A stretch of DNA of 17,580 bases, from assembly GCA_947171615.1 (NCBI GenBank), contig CAMVYG010000020.1, forward strand, positions 1 through 17,580, written 5' to 3'. The position numbers and the translations under genes were made by a program. This DNA is from an uncultured Clostridia bacterium (GTDB lineage Bacteria > Bacillota > Clostridia > Oscillospirales > Acutalibacteraceae). A model generated the notes under the pieces. That model worked only from the letters and a program-made list of their open reading frames with translations, ran no database searches and was not told the DNA's origin. The first letter of the stretch is position 1; each line of letters opens with the position of its first letter. Shown here piece by piece: positions 1 through 6,456 of the stretch.

Positions 1-977
1 CCCAGCGCGCCGCCCAAAAGGGCCACAAAGCCGAATACAGCGCAAATCTTTACCTCACTCCAGCCGCACATTTCAAAATGATGATGAATGGGTGACATTT
101 TGAACAGCCGTTTTCCATGGGTAGCCTTAAAGTAAGTAACCTGCAGTACCACGGAAAGAATTTCTGCCCAATACACCAAACCCATAGGCAGCAGCAAAAC
201 AGGCATATCCACACCAAAGGCCAGAGCGGCAACCATGCCTCCCAAAAACAGGGAGCCGGTATCACCCATAAACACTTTGGCCGGGTGGAAATTCCACAGC
301 AAAAACCCGATACAGGCGGCGGCAGATGCCAACCCCATAGCGGAAAGGCCGGTCATGGAGCGGATTCCGGCGCACAACGCCAGGGCGAGAAACACAAAAA
401 AGGTCACGCTGGAGTTGAGGCCGTCGATCCCATCGGTAAAATTCACAGCATTGACCAGGCCCACGATCACAACAGCTGCCAAAATATAATAGCCAAAGCC
501 CAAATCAATTTTTCCCAGGAATGGAATGGTGGTAGCTGTGTTCCCGCCTGCCAGGGCCAGCGACCCCAGATAAGCGGCGGCAACCGCAAACTGAAGCACC
601 AGCTTCTGCCGCTCTGTCAAACCCAGATTACGTTTCTTGACCACGCCGATGTAATCGTCCATAAAGCCAATGGCTCCAAAGGCCAAAGCCATACCCAGGC
701 CTGCAAACACCTTTACCTTCATCAACAGGGTCTCGGAAATTCCCAGAGAATAGAACACCGGTACACAGCCGCACACCGCCACGGTGATTCCGATGATAAA
801 CATCAATCCGCCCATGGTAGGCGTTCCCTGCTTTCCCTTGTGCCAGCTGGGCCCTATTTCCCGAATCGTCTGGCCGAAATGCAGATGGTGCAAAAACGGG
901 ATTAGCCACTTTCCAAGCAAAGCTGTAATACCGAAAGCCACAACCGACGCCGCTGTGAATAAAATACTGTTGCTCAT
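1..977 (-). CDS. mraY: MraY, phospho-N-acetylmuramoyl-pentapeptide-transferase (C-terminus cut by window edge)
   Basis: Integral membrane enzyme that transfers phospho-MurNAc-pentapeptide from UDP to undecaprenyl phosphate, making lipid I for peptidoglycan. I translated this frame by hand from the ATG at 977 to base 1 and found no stop, giving 325 codons; only the last few residues should be missing. Visible family motifs are GTPTMGG (51-57), the DDY pair of aspartates (107-109), NFTDGIDG (179-186), FMGDTGS (236-242) and the late MSPIHHHFE histidine motif about ten residues before the last third of the C-terminal helix. Hydrophobic segments alternate throughout. A GAGGGG Shine-Dalgarno lies 7 nt upstream. 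It follows the SpoVD-like PBP by 44 nt with no terminator, so it is probably co-transcribed in the dcw operon. Other frames here are antisense or shifted shadows. Confidence 0.97.
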   Translation of the reverse strand, partial: MSNSILFTAASVVAFGITALLGKWLIPFLHHLHFGQTIREIGPSWHKGKQGTPTMGGLMFIIGITVAVCGCVPVFYSLGISETLLMKVKVFAGLGMALAFGAIGFMDDYIGVVKKRNLGLTERQKLVLQFAVAAAYLGSLALAGGNTATTIPFLGKIDLGFGYYILAAVVIVGLVNAVNFTDGIDGLNSSVTFFVFLALALCAGIRSMTGLSAMGLASAAACIGFLLWNFHPAKVFMGDTGSLFLGGMVAALAFGVDMPVLLLPMGLVYWAEILSVVLQVTYFKATHGKRLFKMSPIHHHFEMCGWSEVKICAVFGFVALLGGAL

Positions 978-1021
978 TCCAAAACCCCTCTTTACTGCTT
1001 CTTTCTTTTTCTAACTGAGGA

Positions 1022-3295
1022 TCAGTCCAGATGGACAAAGGTTTCCGTATCAATATTATCCAGGAAGGTCAGTGTGATCACTGTTCCCTGCTTTACCTTT
1101 TCTCCGGGAGAAATATCCTGCAGGCTGACAGTGGCGGACTCTGACACCGCGCCGGAGAGACTGATCTGCACCTGGCTGACTCCCGCCAGATAATTGGCGT
1201 TTGCAATATCCATGCCCTTGAAGTCCGGTACCTCCACCACAATATCCTCTTCGCTGTAATTTTTGGTATACAGCACCACCTTGCCGCCCTTGGGCACAGG
1301 AGAACCGCTTTCCGGGATCTGCTGAGTCACAATGGCTTTTCCATCTTCCTCATCGCCAATCACGCTGTATTCAAGATCCAGCTCTTTCAGCTGCGCATAA
1401 GCTTCCTCAAGCGTAATCCCTGTCACGGTCGGAGAAACCAGATCCAGATTCTCATATTCTTCCTCGGTATATTTTGCCTCAATTCCCAGGTAAGGCAGTA
1501 CTTCTCCCATAATTTTGGAGAAAATCGGGCCGGCCACTGCGTTTCCGCCGGTAAGTCCACCGTTGCTGGCGCCGTCCGGCTCATCGAAAAACACCAGCAG
1601 AGCGTACTGCGGATCCTCCGCCGGAGCATAACCACAGTAGGAAGCAATATACTGCATGCCCTTGCTTCTGTCTTCGTTATACTGGGCGATTTTTTCCGAG
1701 GTTCCGGTTTTTCCACACACCCGATAGCCGGACACATAGCCGCCGTTGGCGGTACCGGAAGCCGCATTGTATTGCAAAATAGAAGTGATGGATTCTGAAG
1801 TCTTTTCCGAAATCACCTGCCGCCGGTAGCCGGAATCCGCGGTCTTTACGATATTGCCCTCGCTGTCTACAATACGGTCCACTACGTGGGGCTTTACCAA
1901 ATAGCCGCCGTTGGCCACCGCCGCACAGGCCGTGATCATCTGAACCGGTGTAATACTGAAGTTCTGTCCGAAGGCCTCTGTGGCAAGCTCCGCGGGACCC
2001 ATATCGTCTACATCGTGGTACAAGCTGTCGGATTCTCCGGGCAGATCGATACCTGTCTGCGCCGTAAATCCGAAGGCTTCCCGGTATTTACAGAAAGTTT
2101 CCGCTCCCAGCATATCGCCCAGATGGATAAACCAGGGATTGCAGGAGTTATACAGGCCCTCCCGGAAGGTCTCTGTGCCGTGCCCGCCGTCCTTCCAGCA
2201 GTCGATGCCGTCCTTTACGCCTTCCACGATCATATTTCCCGTACAGGTAAAGGTGGTTTCCTCCGAAATAACCCCCTCTTCCAAGCCCATAGAGCCGGTA
2301 CACATTTTGAATACCGAGCCAGGATAATAAGTATCGCTGACCGCCTTATTTCGCCATTGCTTATACCAGGCTGCCGTGGTGGCCTCTTCCCGTTCCGCTT
2401 CCGGAAGCCCTTCGATTTCCTTGAGCATATTTTCATCCTGAATGGTAAAGGGATCGTTGGGATCATAATTGGGATTGGTGGCAAGGCCGATCACCGCGCC
2501 GGTATTTACATTCATCATAATGGCCACGGCGCCGTTTTTTACCTTGTATTTTTCAATTCCCTCCGCCAAATACTTTTCCAGAATGCTCTGAACCGTTTCA
2601 TCAATGGTCAACACCAGATTATTGCCGTCCTGAGCGCCGTTATACTGCTCATACTCAAAGGGCATATCGGTTCCCACCGCGTTTTTGGCAGCTACCAGTC
2701 TTCCGGCGGTACCCCGCAGTTCCTGATCGTAATAGCGCTCCAGACCTTCCAATCCCTGAGAATCGGACCCGGTAAAGCCCAGTACATTGGAAGCTACCGT
2801 ACCATACGGATAATACCTTTTGTAATCGGGAATCATCCGCACGCCATTTTCAATTTTATTTTCTTTCAAAAATTCGTTGATCTCATCCCGGATATTTGTT
2901 TCAACCCGCCATTTCAAATAGGAAAAGTAGGAGCTTTCTCCGGTTTTTTCATAAATCTTTTCCTCGTCCATTTCTAAAATTGCCGCAAGGCCGGAGGAAA
3001 TTTTCCGCCGCAATGCCTCGTCATTCTTCAGGTAATTGGGCTCCAGCACCACCGTCCATACGCTGGCGCTCTGTGCCAGTATTTTTGTGCCGGTAGCGTC
3101 ATAAATCGTCCCCCGCATGGCAGGCACGGCAGTGCTTTGCAGGCTCTGGTCAATGGCTTTTGCCCGCAATTCTTCCCCCTGTACGATCTGCCAGCGAAAC
3201 AGACTGATAATAACGAAGCCAAACCCTACAAAGACCAACAGGCCGGTCAGCAGCTTGGCACGTTTTGTCATTCTTTCAGTTGTCCCCTTTGCCAT
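1022..3295 (-). CDS. spoVD: SpoVD/FtsI-type class B penicillin-binding protein with two PASTA domains
   Basis: Transpeptidase that cross-links septal or spore-cortex peptidoglycan; membrane-anchored with an extracytoplasmic catalytic part. Numbering from the ATG at 3295 (757 aa): one N-terminal transmembrane helix at about 14-33, PBP dimerisation domain from about 55, active-site SVFK with Ser327, SCN at 384-386, KTG at 529-531, then PASTA repeats at about 617-677 and 685-744. Cys366 and Cys385 are 19 residues apart, as I recall for the SpoVD disulphide pair. The start is uncertain. A TTG at 3322 extends the frame, the ATG at 3295 gives the MAKG-type N-terminus I remember from clostridial homologues but lacks a clear ribosome site, and the ATG at 3271 has GGGGA about 12 nt upstream. 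It could be the vegetative FtsI/PBP2B equivalent rather than SpoVD. The gene lies between a small exported protein gene and mraY. Confidence 0.93.
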   Translation of the reverse strand: MAKGTTERMTKRAKLLTGLLVFVGFGFVIISLFRWQIVQGEELRAKAIDQSLQSTAVPAMRGTIYDATGTKILAQSASVWTVVLEPNYLKNDEALRRKISSGLAAILEMDEEKIYEKTGESSYFSYLKWRVETNIRDEINEFLKENKIENGVRMIPDYKRYYPYGTVASNVLGFTGSDSQGLEGLERYYDQELRGTAGRLVAAKNAVGTDMPFEYEQYNGAQDGNNLVLTIDETVQSILEKYLAEGIEKYKVKNGAVAIMMNVNTGAVIGLATNPNYDPNDPFTIQDENMLKEIEGLPEAEREEATTAAWYKQWRNKAVSDTYYPGSVFKMCTGSMGLEEGVISEETTFTCTGNMIVEGVKDGIDCWKDGGHGTETFREGLYNSCNPWFIHLGDMLGAETFCKYREAFGFTAQTGIDLPGESDSLYHDVDDMGPAELATEAFGQNFSITPVQMITACAAVANGGYLVKPHVVDRIVDSEGNIVKTADSGYRRQVISEKTSESITSILQYNAASGTANGGYVSGYRVCGKTGTSEKIAQYNEDRSKGMQYIASYCGYAPAEDPQYALLVFFDEPDGASNGGLTGGNAVAGPIFSKIMGEVLPYLGIEAKYTEEEYENLDLVSPTVTGITLEEAYAQLKELDLEYSVIGDEEDGKAIVTQQIPESGSPVPKGGKVVLYTKNYSEEDIVVEVPDFKGMDIANANYLAGVSQVQISLSGAVSESATVSLQDISPGEKVKQGTVITLTFLDNIDTETFVHLD

Positions 3296-3351
3296 ACTCG
3301 TGACCATTGCTTTTGCCGGCAAGAATTGCCTGCAAAACCCATCCTTTCCAC

Positions 3352-3365
3352 ACCGGATATCCGGT
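3352..3365. repeat. Perfect 14-bp palindrome in the PBP gene leader
   Basis: The sequence ACCGGATATCCGGT is a perfect self-complementary 14-mer. It lies 56-69 nt upstream of the ATG at 3295, next to an AT-rich TATATA stretch on the minus strand. A continuous palindrome without a loop fits a dimeric repressor site better than an RNA hairpin. I cannot name a regulator, and no convincing -35/-10 pair could be placed around it. Confidence 0.4.
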
Positions 3366-3514
3366 ATATAATCATGTACCCTGAAAAATGATACATTTTA
3401 TAACCTTGTTCAGAAAATATATCTTTAAGGCTTCAAATAGTAAATCGAGTGTCAAGATTCCTCTTGGCTCTCCTCCCTTCCGCAGACGATGTAACCCAGC
3501 ATTTCGCGCAGACC

Positions 3515-3544
3515 AGCCCCAGCCAGCCAAAAGGCGCCGGGGCT
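3515..3544. other. GC-rich stem-loop, terminator-like only on the plus strand
   Basis: AGCCCC (3515-3520) pairs with GGGGCT (3539-3544), with partial inner GCC/GGC pairing around an AAAA loop. TTT follows on the plus strand only. No plus-strand gene ends here, so a terminator role is doubtful. The structure may belong to an interspersed element. Confidence 0.35.
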
Positions 3545-3592
3545 TTTCATCCGCAGATGTTCCGCTGACTGATCGATCCCAATTCGCAGCCG

Positions 3593-3795
3593 TTTTATCA
3601 TAATACTTTTTCCGAGAAAAGCGCTTCGCACCTCAGACTTTCTCGCTGATAACCGCTTTGCGGTTATTTTAGCTCTGCGGTTATTTTATCATAAAAACCG
3701 ATTTTGAGAAAGGCGGTACTTTTGCGAAGCAAAAGGGAAGCACTGCGTGCTTCAGACTTTCTCGCTGATAACCGCTCTGCGGTTATTTTATCATA
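3593..3795. repeat. Tandem, palindrome-rich intergenic repeat (two units plus a third partial start)
   Basis: The 10-mer TATGATAAAA (minus strand) occurs at 3795-3786, 3693-3684 and 3602-3593, so the periods are 102 and 91 nt. In the first two units it is followed by an ATAACCGC/GCGGTTAT stem with a 3-nt loop and then by CAGCGAGAAAGTCTGA. The shared core is near-identical at 3633-3671 and 3752-3790 on the plus strand. The unit nearer 3795 also carries two more perfect hairpins: CTTTTGC/GCAAAAG (3719-3735) and GAAGCAC/GTGCTTC (3737-3753). The unit nearer 3593 has an internal partial duplication of the GCGGTTATTTTA block. The architecture resembles REP/BIME-type or MITE-like extragenic elements. 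No coding potential is supported. Confidence 0.75.
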
Positions 3796-3876
3796 TTCCC
3801 GGCAGGCCGCTCTTATGCCACTGAGAAAAAACAAAGGACTTTTCCCTGTGCTATTCAAAGTTCAGTAACGCACCGT

Positions 3877-4074
3877 TCAGATCATTAAGTCACCATTTCC
3901 GGCTGCGTAATAATCCCCTACCGCCATTTCTTCCGCGGCATATTCAGCAGTGACCGACTTTGGCAAAGCTTCCGCTTCGCCTTTATCGGCAGATACAGCA
4001 TATACCGTTACCGCACCAGATATCAGCACCAAAAGCACCACTGCCGCCGCGATCATTCTTTTTGCTTTTTTCAT
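3877..4074 (-). CDS. Small exported or membrane-anchored protein of unknown function (65 aa)
   Basis: I do not recognise this protein. The N-terminus is basic (MKKAKR), followed by a hydrophobic run at about residues 8-27 and a VYA/VSA stretch, which fits a signal peptide or single membrane anchor. The remaining ~38 residues are acidic and rich in Ala, Glu and Tyr, with no cysteine. The start is well supported: an AGGAGGT ribosome site sits 9 nt before the ATG at 4074, one of the best in the window. It lies 77 nt after the ftsL-like gene and upstream of the PBP gene, inside the dcw cluster, so a part in division or wall synthesis is an inference from position only. Reality as a gene is likely; function is open. 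Confidence 0.7.
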   Translation of the reverse strand: MKKAKRMIAAAVVLLVLISGAVTVYAVSADKGEAEALPKSVTAEYAAEEMAVGDYYAAGNGDLMI

Positions 4075-4151
4075 AAATCGGACACCTCCTGTTTCCCTTC
4101 CACCGCGATATCTTACCGCAATTCATTTCTGATCTCTTAACGTGCTGATCC

Positions 4152-4670
4152 TTAAGCGAACCAACATCGTATGGTCGATAAAAGCTTGTCGATCAAGGAA
4201 CCGCCCTGTGCGCTCTGCACTACCTGCCCCTTATCCTGCTGCGCCACGTTCACATAGCTGATCTGGCGGCTGGAAATCTTGCTCATTCCCAGTTCATTGG
4301 CGGCATATTTTTCCACCTCAGAACCGTTCATCTTTTGCGCCGCCCTCATATTCAACTGCACCTCCAGGCTCTGGCTTTCCGCCAGATCCTGATTGGCTGC
4401 GTTGATCTGCTCCGTCAATACGGCAAGCTGCTCCTGGCTGTATACCATGGCTACAGCGATCACCACAAATGCTGCAAAGCTGAGAACCGTCATCATGGCC
4501 CGAAGGGGGTGGCGCTTCGGCTTTGCGTTTTTTTCAAGTTCCTTTTGAGGGAGCTCTACAATATTCGGGGCTTTTTGGGGCTGTTCCCGTTTTGGCGCTC
4601 TGGCAGGAACCGTATTATCATAGCGAGGCTCAAACAGCGAAAAATCATATGCTTCCGAACGGTTTGCCAT
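4152..4670 (-). CDS. ftsL: FtsL/DivIC-like cell division protein
   Basis: Bitopic septum protein expected to form the FtsL-DivIC-FtsQ type complex that activates septal peptidoglycan synthesis. The 172-aa product has a polar Pro/Lys-rich cytoplasmic part (1-56), one transmembrane helix at about 57-77, a Gln/Ala-rich coiled-coil stretch (about 78-112) and a short extracytoplasmic tail with the motif VEKYAANELGMS (119-130) typical of the FtsL/DivIC fold. It is longer than classic FtsL because of its N-terminal extension. GGGAG lies 7 nt before the ATG. Its place directly after rsmH and ahead of the PBP is the standard dcw position of ftsL. Sequence conservation in the family is low, so the call rests on topology and context. 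Confidence 0.85.
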   Translation of the reverse strand: MANRSEAYDFSLFEPRYDNTVPARAPKREQPQKAPNIVELPQKELEKNAKPKRHPLRAMMTVLSFAAFVVIAVAMVYSQEQLAVLTEQINAANQDLAESQSLEVQLNMRAAQKMNGSEVEKYAANELGMSKISSRQISYVNVAQQDKGQVVQSAQGGSLIDKLLSTIRCWFA

Positions 4671-4715
4671 GTTTCTCTCCCTCTTTCCTAAAAAGTTTCT
4701 TTATTTGCCTGTCTC

Positions 4716-4777
4716 CCGGAGGGGCGGCCCGGCGCTACCCGGCTGCTTCGGCTGACTGCCAAAGCCCGCTCCTCCGG
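4716..4777 (-). other. GC-rich stem-loop in the rsmH-ftsL spacer
   Basis: CCGGAGG at 4716-4722 pairs with CCTCCGG at 4771-4777, and further GC-rich segments inside can extend or branch the stem. On the minus strand no U-tract follows, so it is not a standard terminator. It could be an mRNA processing or stability element in the 120-nt spacer between the two division-cluster genes. Confidence 0.45.
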
Positions 4778-4790
4778 AAAACTGTATTCG

Positions 4791-5717
4791 CTATTTCTTT
4801 TCGATCACCCGAAGCCGTGCGCTTCTGGCTCTGGGATTTCCCTCTACCTCCCGTGCGGAAGGAGTGAGGCCTCTTTTATACACCAATTCGCCCTGGGGTT
4901 TTCTGCCGCAGACACATACCGGAAAATCCTTCGGGCAAATGCAACCCCGGCACCACTCATTCATCTGCTGCTTGACGATCCGATCCTCCAAAGAATGGAA
5001 AGTAATCACCGCGAACCGTCCACCCGGCTTCAAAAGGGAAAAGCCCGCCAGCAGTCCTTCCGAAAGCCTGTCCAGCTCACCGTTAACGGCGATACGCAGA
5101 GCCTGAAAGGTTTTTCGTGCCGGGTGCCCCTGTTCTCTCCGCACTGCGGCAGGGACAGAAGCTTTTATAATTTCGGCAAGCTGACCGGTGGTTTCAATGG
5201 GAGCTGACTCCCTGGCCCGGCAGATGCCGCTTGCGATCCTGTTTGCGTTCTTATCTTCCCCATACCGGAAAATGATGTTGGAAAGCTCCTGCTGGGAAAG
5301 GGTGTTTACCAAATCTTCAGCGGTTGTACCCGTCTGACTCATACGCATATCCAGCGGTGCGTCATTGTGGTAGGAAAACCCCCGTTCCGGTGTATCCAGC
5401 TGGTAAGAGGAAACACCGATATCCAGCAGGATCCCATCCACCCCTTCGATTCCATGTTCCCGGGCCAGCTCATCCATACAGCAGAAATTTCCCTGAACGA
5501 TAATGGAATTGGGATAAGGTTTCAACCGCTCTCCCGCTGCCCGAATGGCGTCGGGGTCCTGATCGATGGAAAGGAGCTTCCCTGTGGTAAGACGCTTCAG
5601 AATGGCTTCCGAGTGTCCCCCGCCACCCATGGTTCCGTCAATGTAAACTCCATCGGGCCGAAGCTTCAGAGACTCCAGCGTTTCTTCAAAAAGAACCGGC
5701 GTATGCTTAAACTCCAT
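4791..5717 (-). CDS. rsmH: RsmH, 16S rRNA m4C1402 methyltransferase
   Basis: SAM-dependent methyltransferase that N4-methylates C1402 in the decoding centre of 16S rRNA. The protein is 308 aa, the usual length. It starts MEFKHTPVL and shows the SAM-binding motif DGTMGGGGHS (27-36), DIGVSSYQLD (99-108), ERGFSY (111-116), PLDMRM (121-126), a cysteine-rich segment CRGCICPKDFPVCVC near residues 256-270, and the C-terminal NPRARSARLR signature. The ATG follows the mraZ stop by 3 nt and its ribosome site lies in the last mraZ codons, so translation is probably coupled. It terminates in TAG. Confidence 0.98.
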   Translation of the reverse strand: MEFKHTPVLFEETLESLKLRPDGVYIDGTMGGGGHSEAILKRLTTGKLLSIDQDPDAIRAAGERLKPYPNSIIVQGNFCCMDELAREHGIEGVDGILLDIGVSSYQLDTPERGFSYHNDAPLDMRMSQTGTTAEDLVNTLSQQELSNIIFRYGEDKNANRIASGICRARESAPIETTGQLAEIIKASVPAAVRREQGHPARKTFQALRIAVNGELDRLSEGLLAGFSLLKPGGRFAVITFHSLEDRIVKQQMNEWCRGCICPKDFPVCVCGRKPQGELVYKRGLTPSAREVEGNPRARSARLRVIEKK

Positions 5718-5720
5718 AGC

Positions 5721-6140
5721 TTAGAACTCCAGGAGGTTCATGGAGGCTTCTACCTCTTCATCGGTCTGGCTGTCATTGTAGGCGTTCCACCGGGCGGTAT
5801 CCCATATTTCCGCTCTGGTTGCTGCGCCGATCACGGTCACATCTTTTTCCAGGCCCGCATGATCCCGCAGATTTTGGGGAAGCAGAATACGCCCCTGCTT
5901 ATCCGGCTCTACCTCTACGGCGCCGGAAAAGAAATAGCGCTGGATCTTCTTGCCCTGGGCCATGGGGAGAGCCGCCAGCTTCTCTACCAGGCGCTCCCAC
6001 TGTTCACTGGAAAGTACAAAAAGACAACCGTCTAAGCCCTTGCTGACATAGAACTTGTCCCCAAGGTCTTCACGGAACTTGGAAGGCACCGTGACCCGGC
6101 CCTTCAGATCCATATTATGTTGATATTCGCCCATCAACAT
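5721..6140 (-). CDS. mraZ: MraZ, transcriptional regulator of the dcw cluster
   Basis: AbrB-like/double SpoVT-MraZ fold DNA-binding protein that forms ring oligomers on repeated TGG-containing boxes and represses its own operon. The 139-aa product carries both conserved DxxGR signatures, DLKGR (11-15) and DKQGR (80-84), one per half, each followed by the V/L-P motif. AAGGA lies about 10 nt before the first ATG; a second ATG two codons on is less well placed. It heads the dcw operon, 3 nt before rsmH. The leader upstream carries a promoter and a five-box operator ladder (6208-6267) that fits autoregulation. Confidence 0.98.
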   Translation of the reverse strand: MLMGEYQHNMDLKGRVTVPSKFREDLGDKFYVSKGLDGCLFVLSSEQWERLVEKLAALPMAQGKKIQRYFFSGAVEVEPDKQGRILLPQNLRDHAGLEKDVTVIGAATRAEIWDTARWNAYNDSQTDEEVEASMNLLEF

Positions 6141-6207
6141 AACGCGCTTGTCCTTTTCTTTCCAAAAGTTCAGCCGGGAAAGAGGTTTTGGGAGCGGAGT
6201 AGTTTTT

Positions 6208-6267
6208 CAGTCCACTCTCCCCACTTTTGAACCACTATGTGGAACTTTTACCCACTTTCTACCACCT
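6208..6267 (-). promoter_or_regulatory. MraZ operator: ladder of TGG boxes at 10-bp spacing
   Basis: Read 5' to 3' on the minus strand, six consecutive 10-mers are AGGTGGTAGA, AAGTGGGTAA, AAGTTCCACA, TAGTGGTTCA, AAAGTGGGGA and GAGTGGACTG. Five of the six contain GTGG at nearly constant helical phase; the third carries it inverted. Direct TGGG or AAAGTGG boxes at one per helical turn are the known MraZ binding pattern. The ladder starts about 10 nt downstream of the -10 box, so it covers the early transcribed leader of mraZ. Confidence 0.85.
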
Positions 6268-6276
6268 GACACCATT

Positions 6277-6305
6277 ATTATAGCTTACAGCTTTCTCAAA
6301 AGCAA
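6277..6305 (-). promoter_or_regulatory. Sigma-A promoter of the mraZ (dcw) operon
   Basis: On the minus strand TTGCTT (-35, 6305-6300) and TATAAT (-10, 6282-6277) are separated by 17 nt. Transcription should start near 6270, giving a leader of about 130 nt before mraZ that contains the MraZ boxes. Confidence 0.85.
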
Positions 6306-6375
6306 CTGTAAAAAACAGGAAGAATTCGGGCAGAAGCCCGCATAGAATCTATGTTCGGCACTATTTCGAGGGGAA

Positions 6376-6407
6376 CAAAAATTCCCCTCACAATATCTTG
6401 TGAGGGG
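6376..6407 (-). terminator. Intrinsic terminator after the coiled-coil gene
   Basis: A perfect 10-bp stem, CCCCTCACAA with TTGTGAGGGG (6384-6393 and 6398-6407), has a 4-nt loop and is followed on the minus strand by AATTTTTG. It lies about 50 nt after the stop at 6457 and upstream of the mraZ promoter. A second stem (6368-6375 with 6382-6389) shares one arm and is mutually exclusive with it. Confidence 0.85.
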
Positions 6408-6456
6408 AAAACCTTCGTTCGTTTTTGGATTGTAAAATTTCACTAAAAACTTATCT

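Larger units (their letters stand above)
3296..3876. other. Long intergenic region between the small exported gene and the PBP gene; no supported gene
   Basis: About 580 bases without a gene I can support. From the PBP side outward on the minus strand it holds a short leader with a 14-bp palindrome (3352-3365), an AT-rich stretch (about 3366-3445), a GC-rich stem-loop (3515-3544), and a tandem hairpin-rich repeat (3593-3795). Short open frames exist on both strands, but they lack ribosome sites and simply read through the repeats. A TTGACA hexamer is present near 3450 on the minus strand with no properly spaced -10. The region probably holds the PBP promoter, possibly one read by a sporulation sigma factor, but I could not place it. 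Confidence 0.6.

Noticed and set aside
117..905. 262-codon open frame on the plus strand at the left edge
   Set aside because: Antisense to mraY, whose own frame I verified codon by codon with all motifs. The product is a His/Gln-rich shadow with no ribosome site.
628..1053. Apparent minus-strand frame of 141 codons, suggesting a frameshifted mraY
   Set aside because: It is the +1 shadow of mraY. The true frame starts at 977 and runs without a stop to base 1, so no frameshift is needed.
1886..2977. 363-codon open frame on the plus strand
   Set aside because: It lies wholly antisense to the clear PBP gene, and its translation has no family character. The mirror frame of a GC-balanced gene often stays open.
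3388..3603. 71-codon plus-strand frame and a 32-codon minus-strand frame in the same spacer
   Set aside because: Neither has a ribosome site or a recognisable motif, and both cross the GC-rich stem-loop at 3515-3544.
3601..3800. CRISPR array
   Set aside because: Only two to three units of about 100 nt with internal palindromes, no short regular repeats with unique spacers, and no cas genes.
3664..3858. 64-codon minus-strand frame with repeated YDKITAE segments
   Set aside because: The repeated peptide is only the translation of the tandem DNA repeat. The start is a TTG without a ribosome site.
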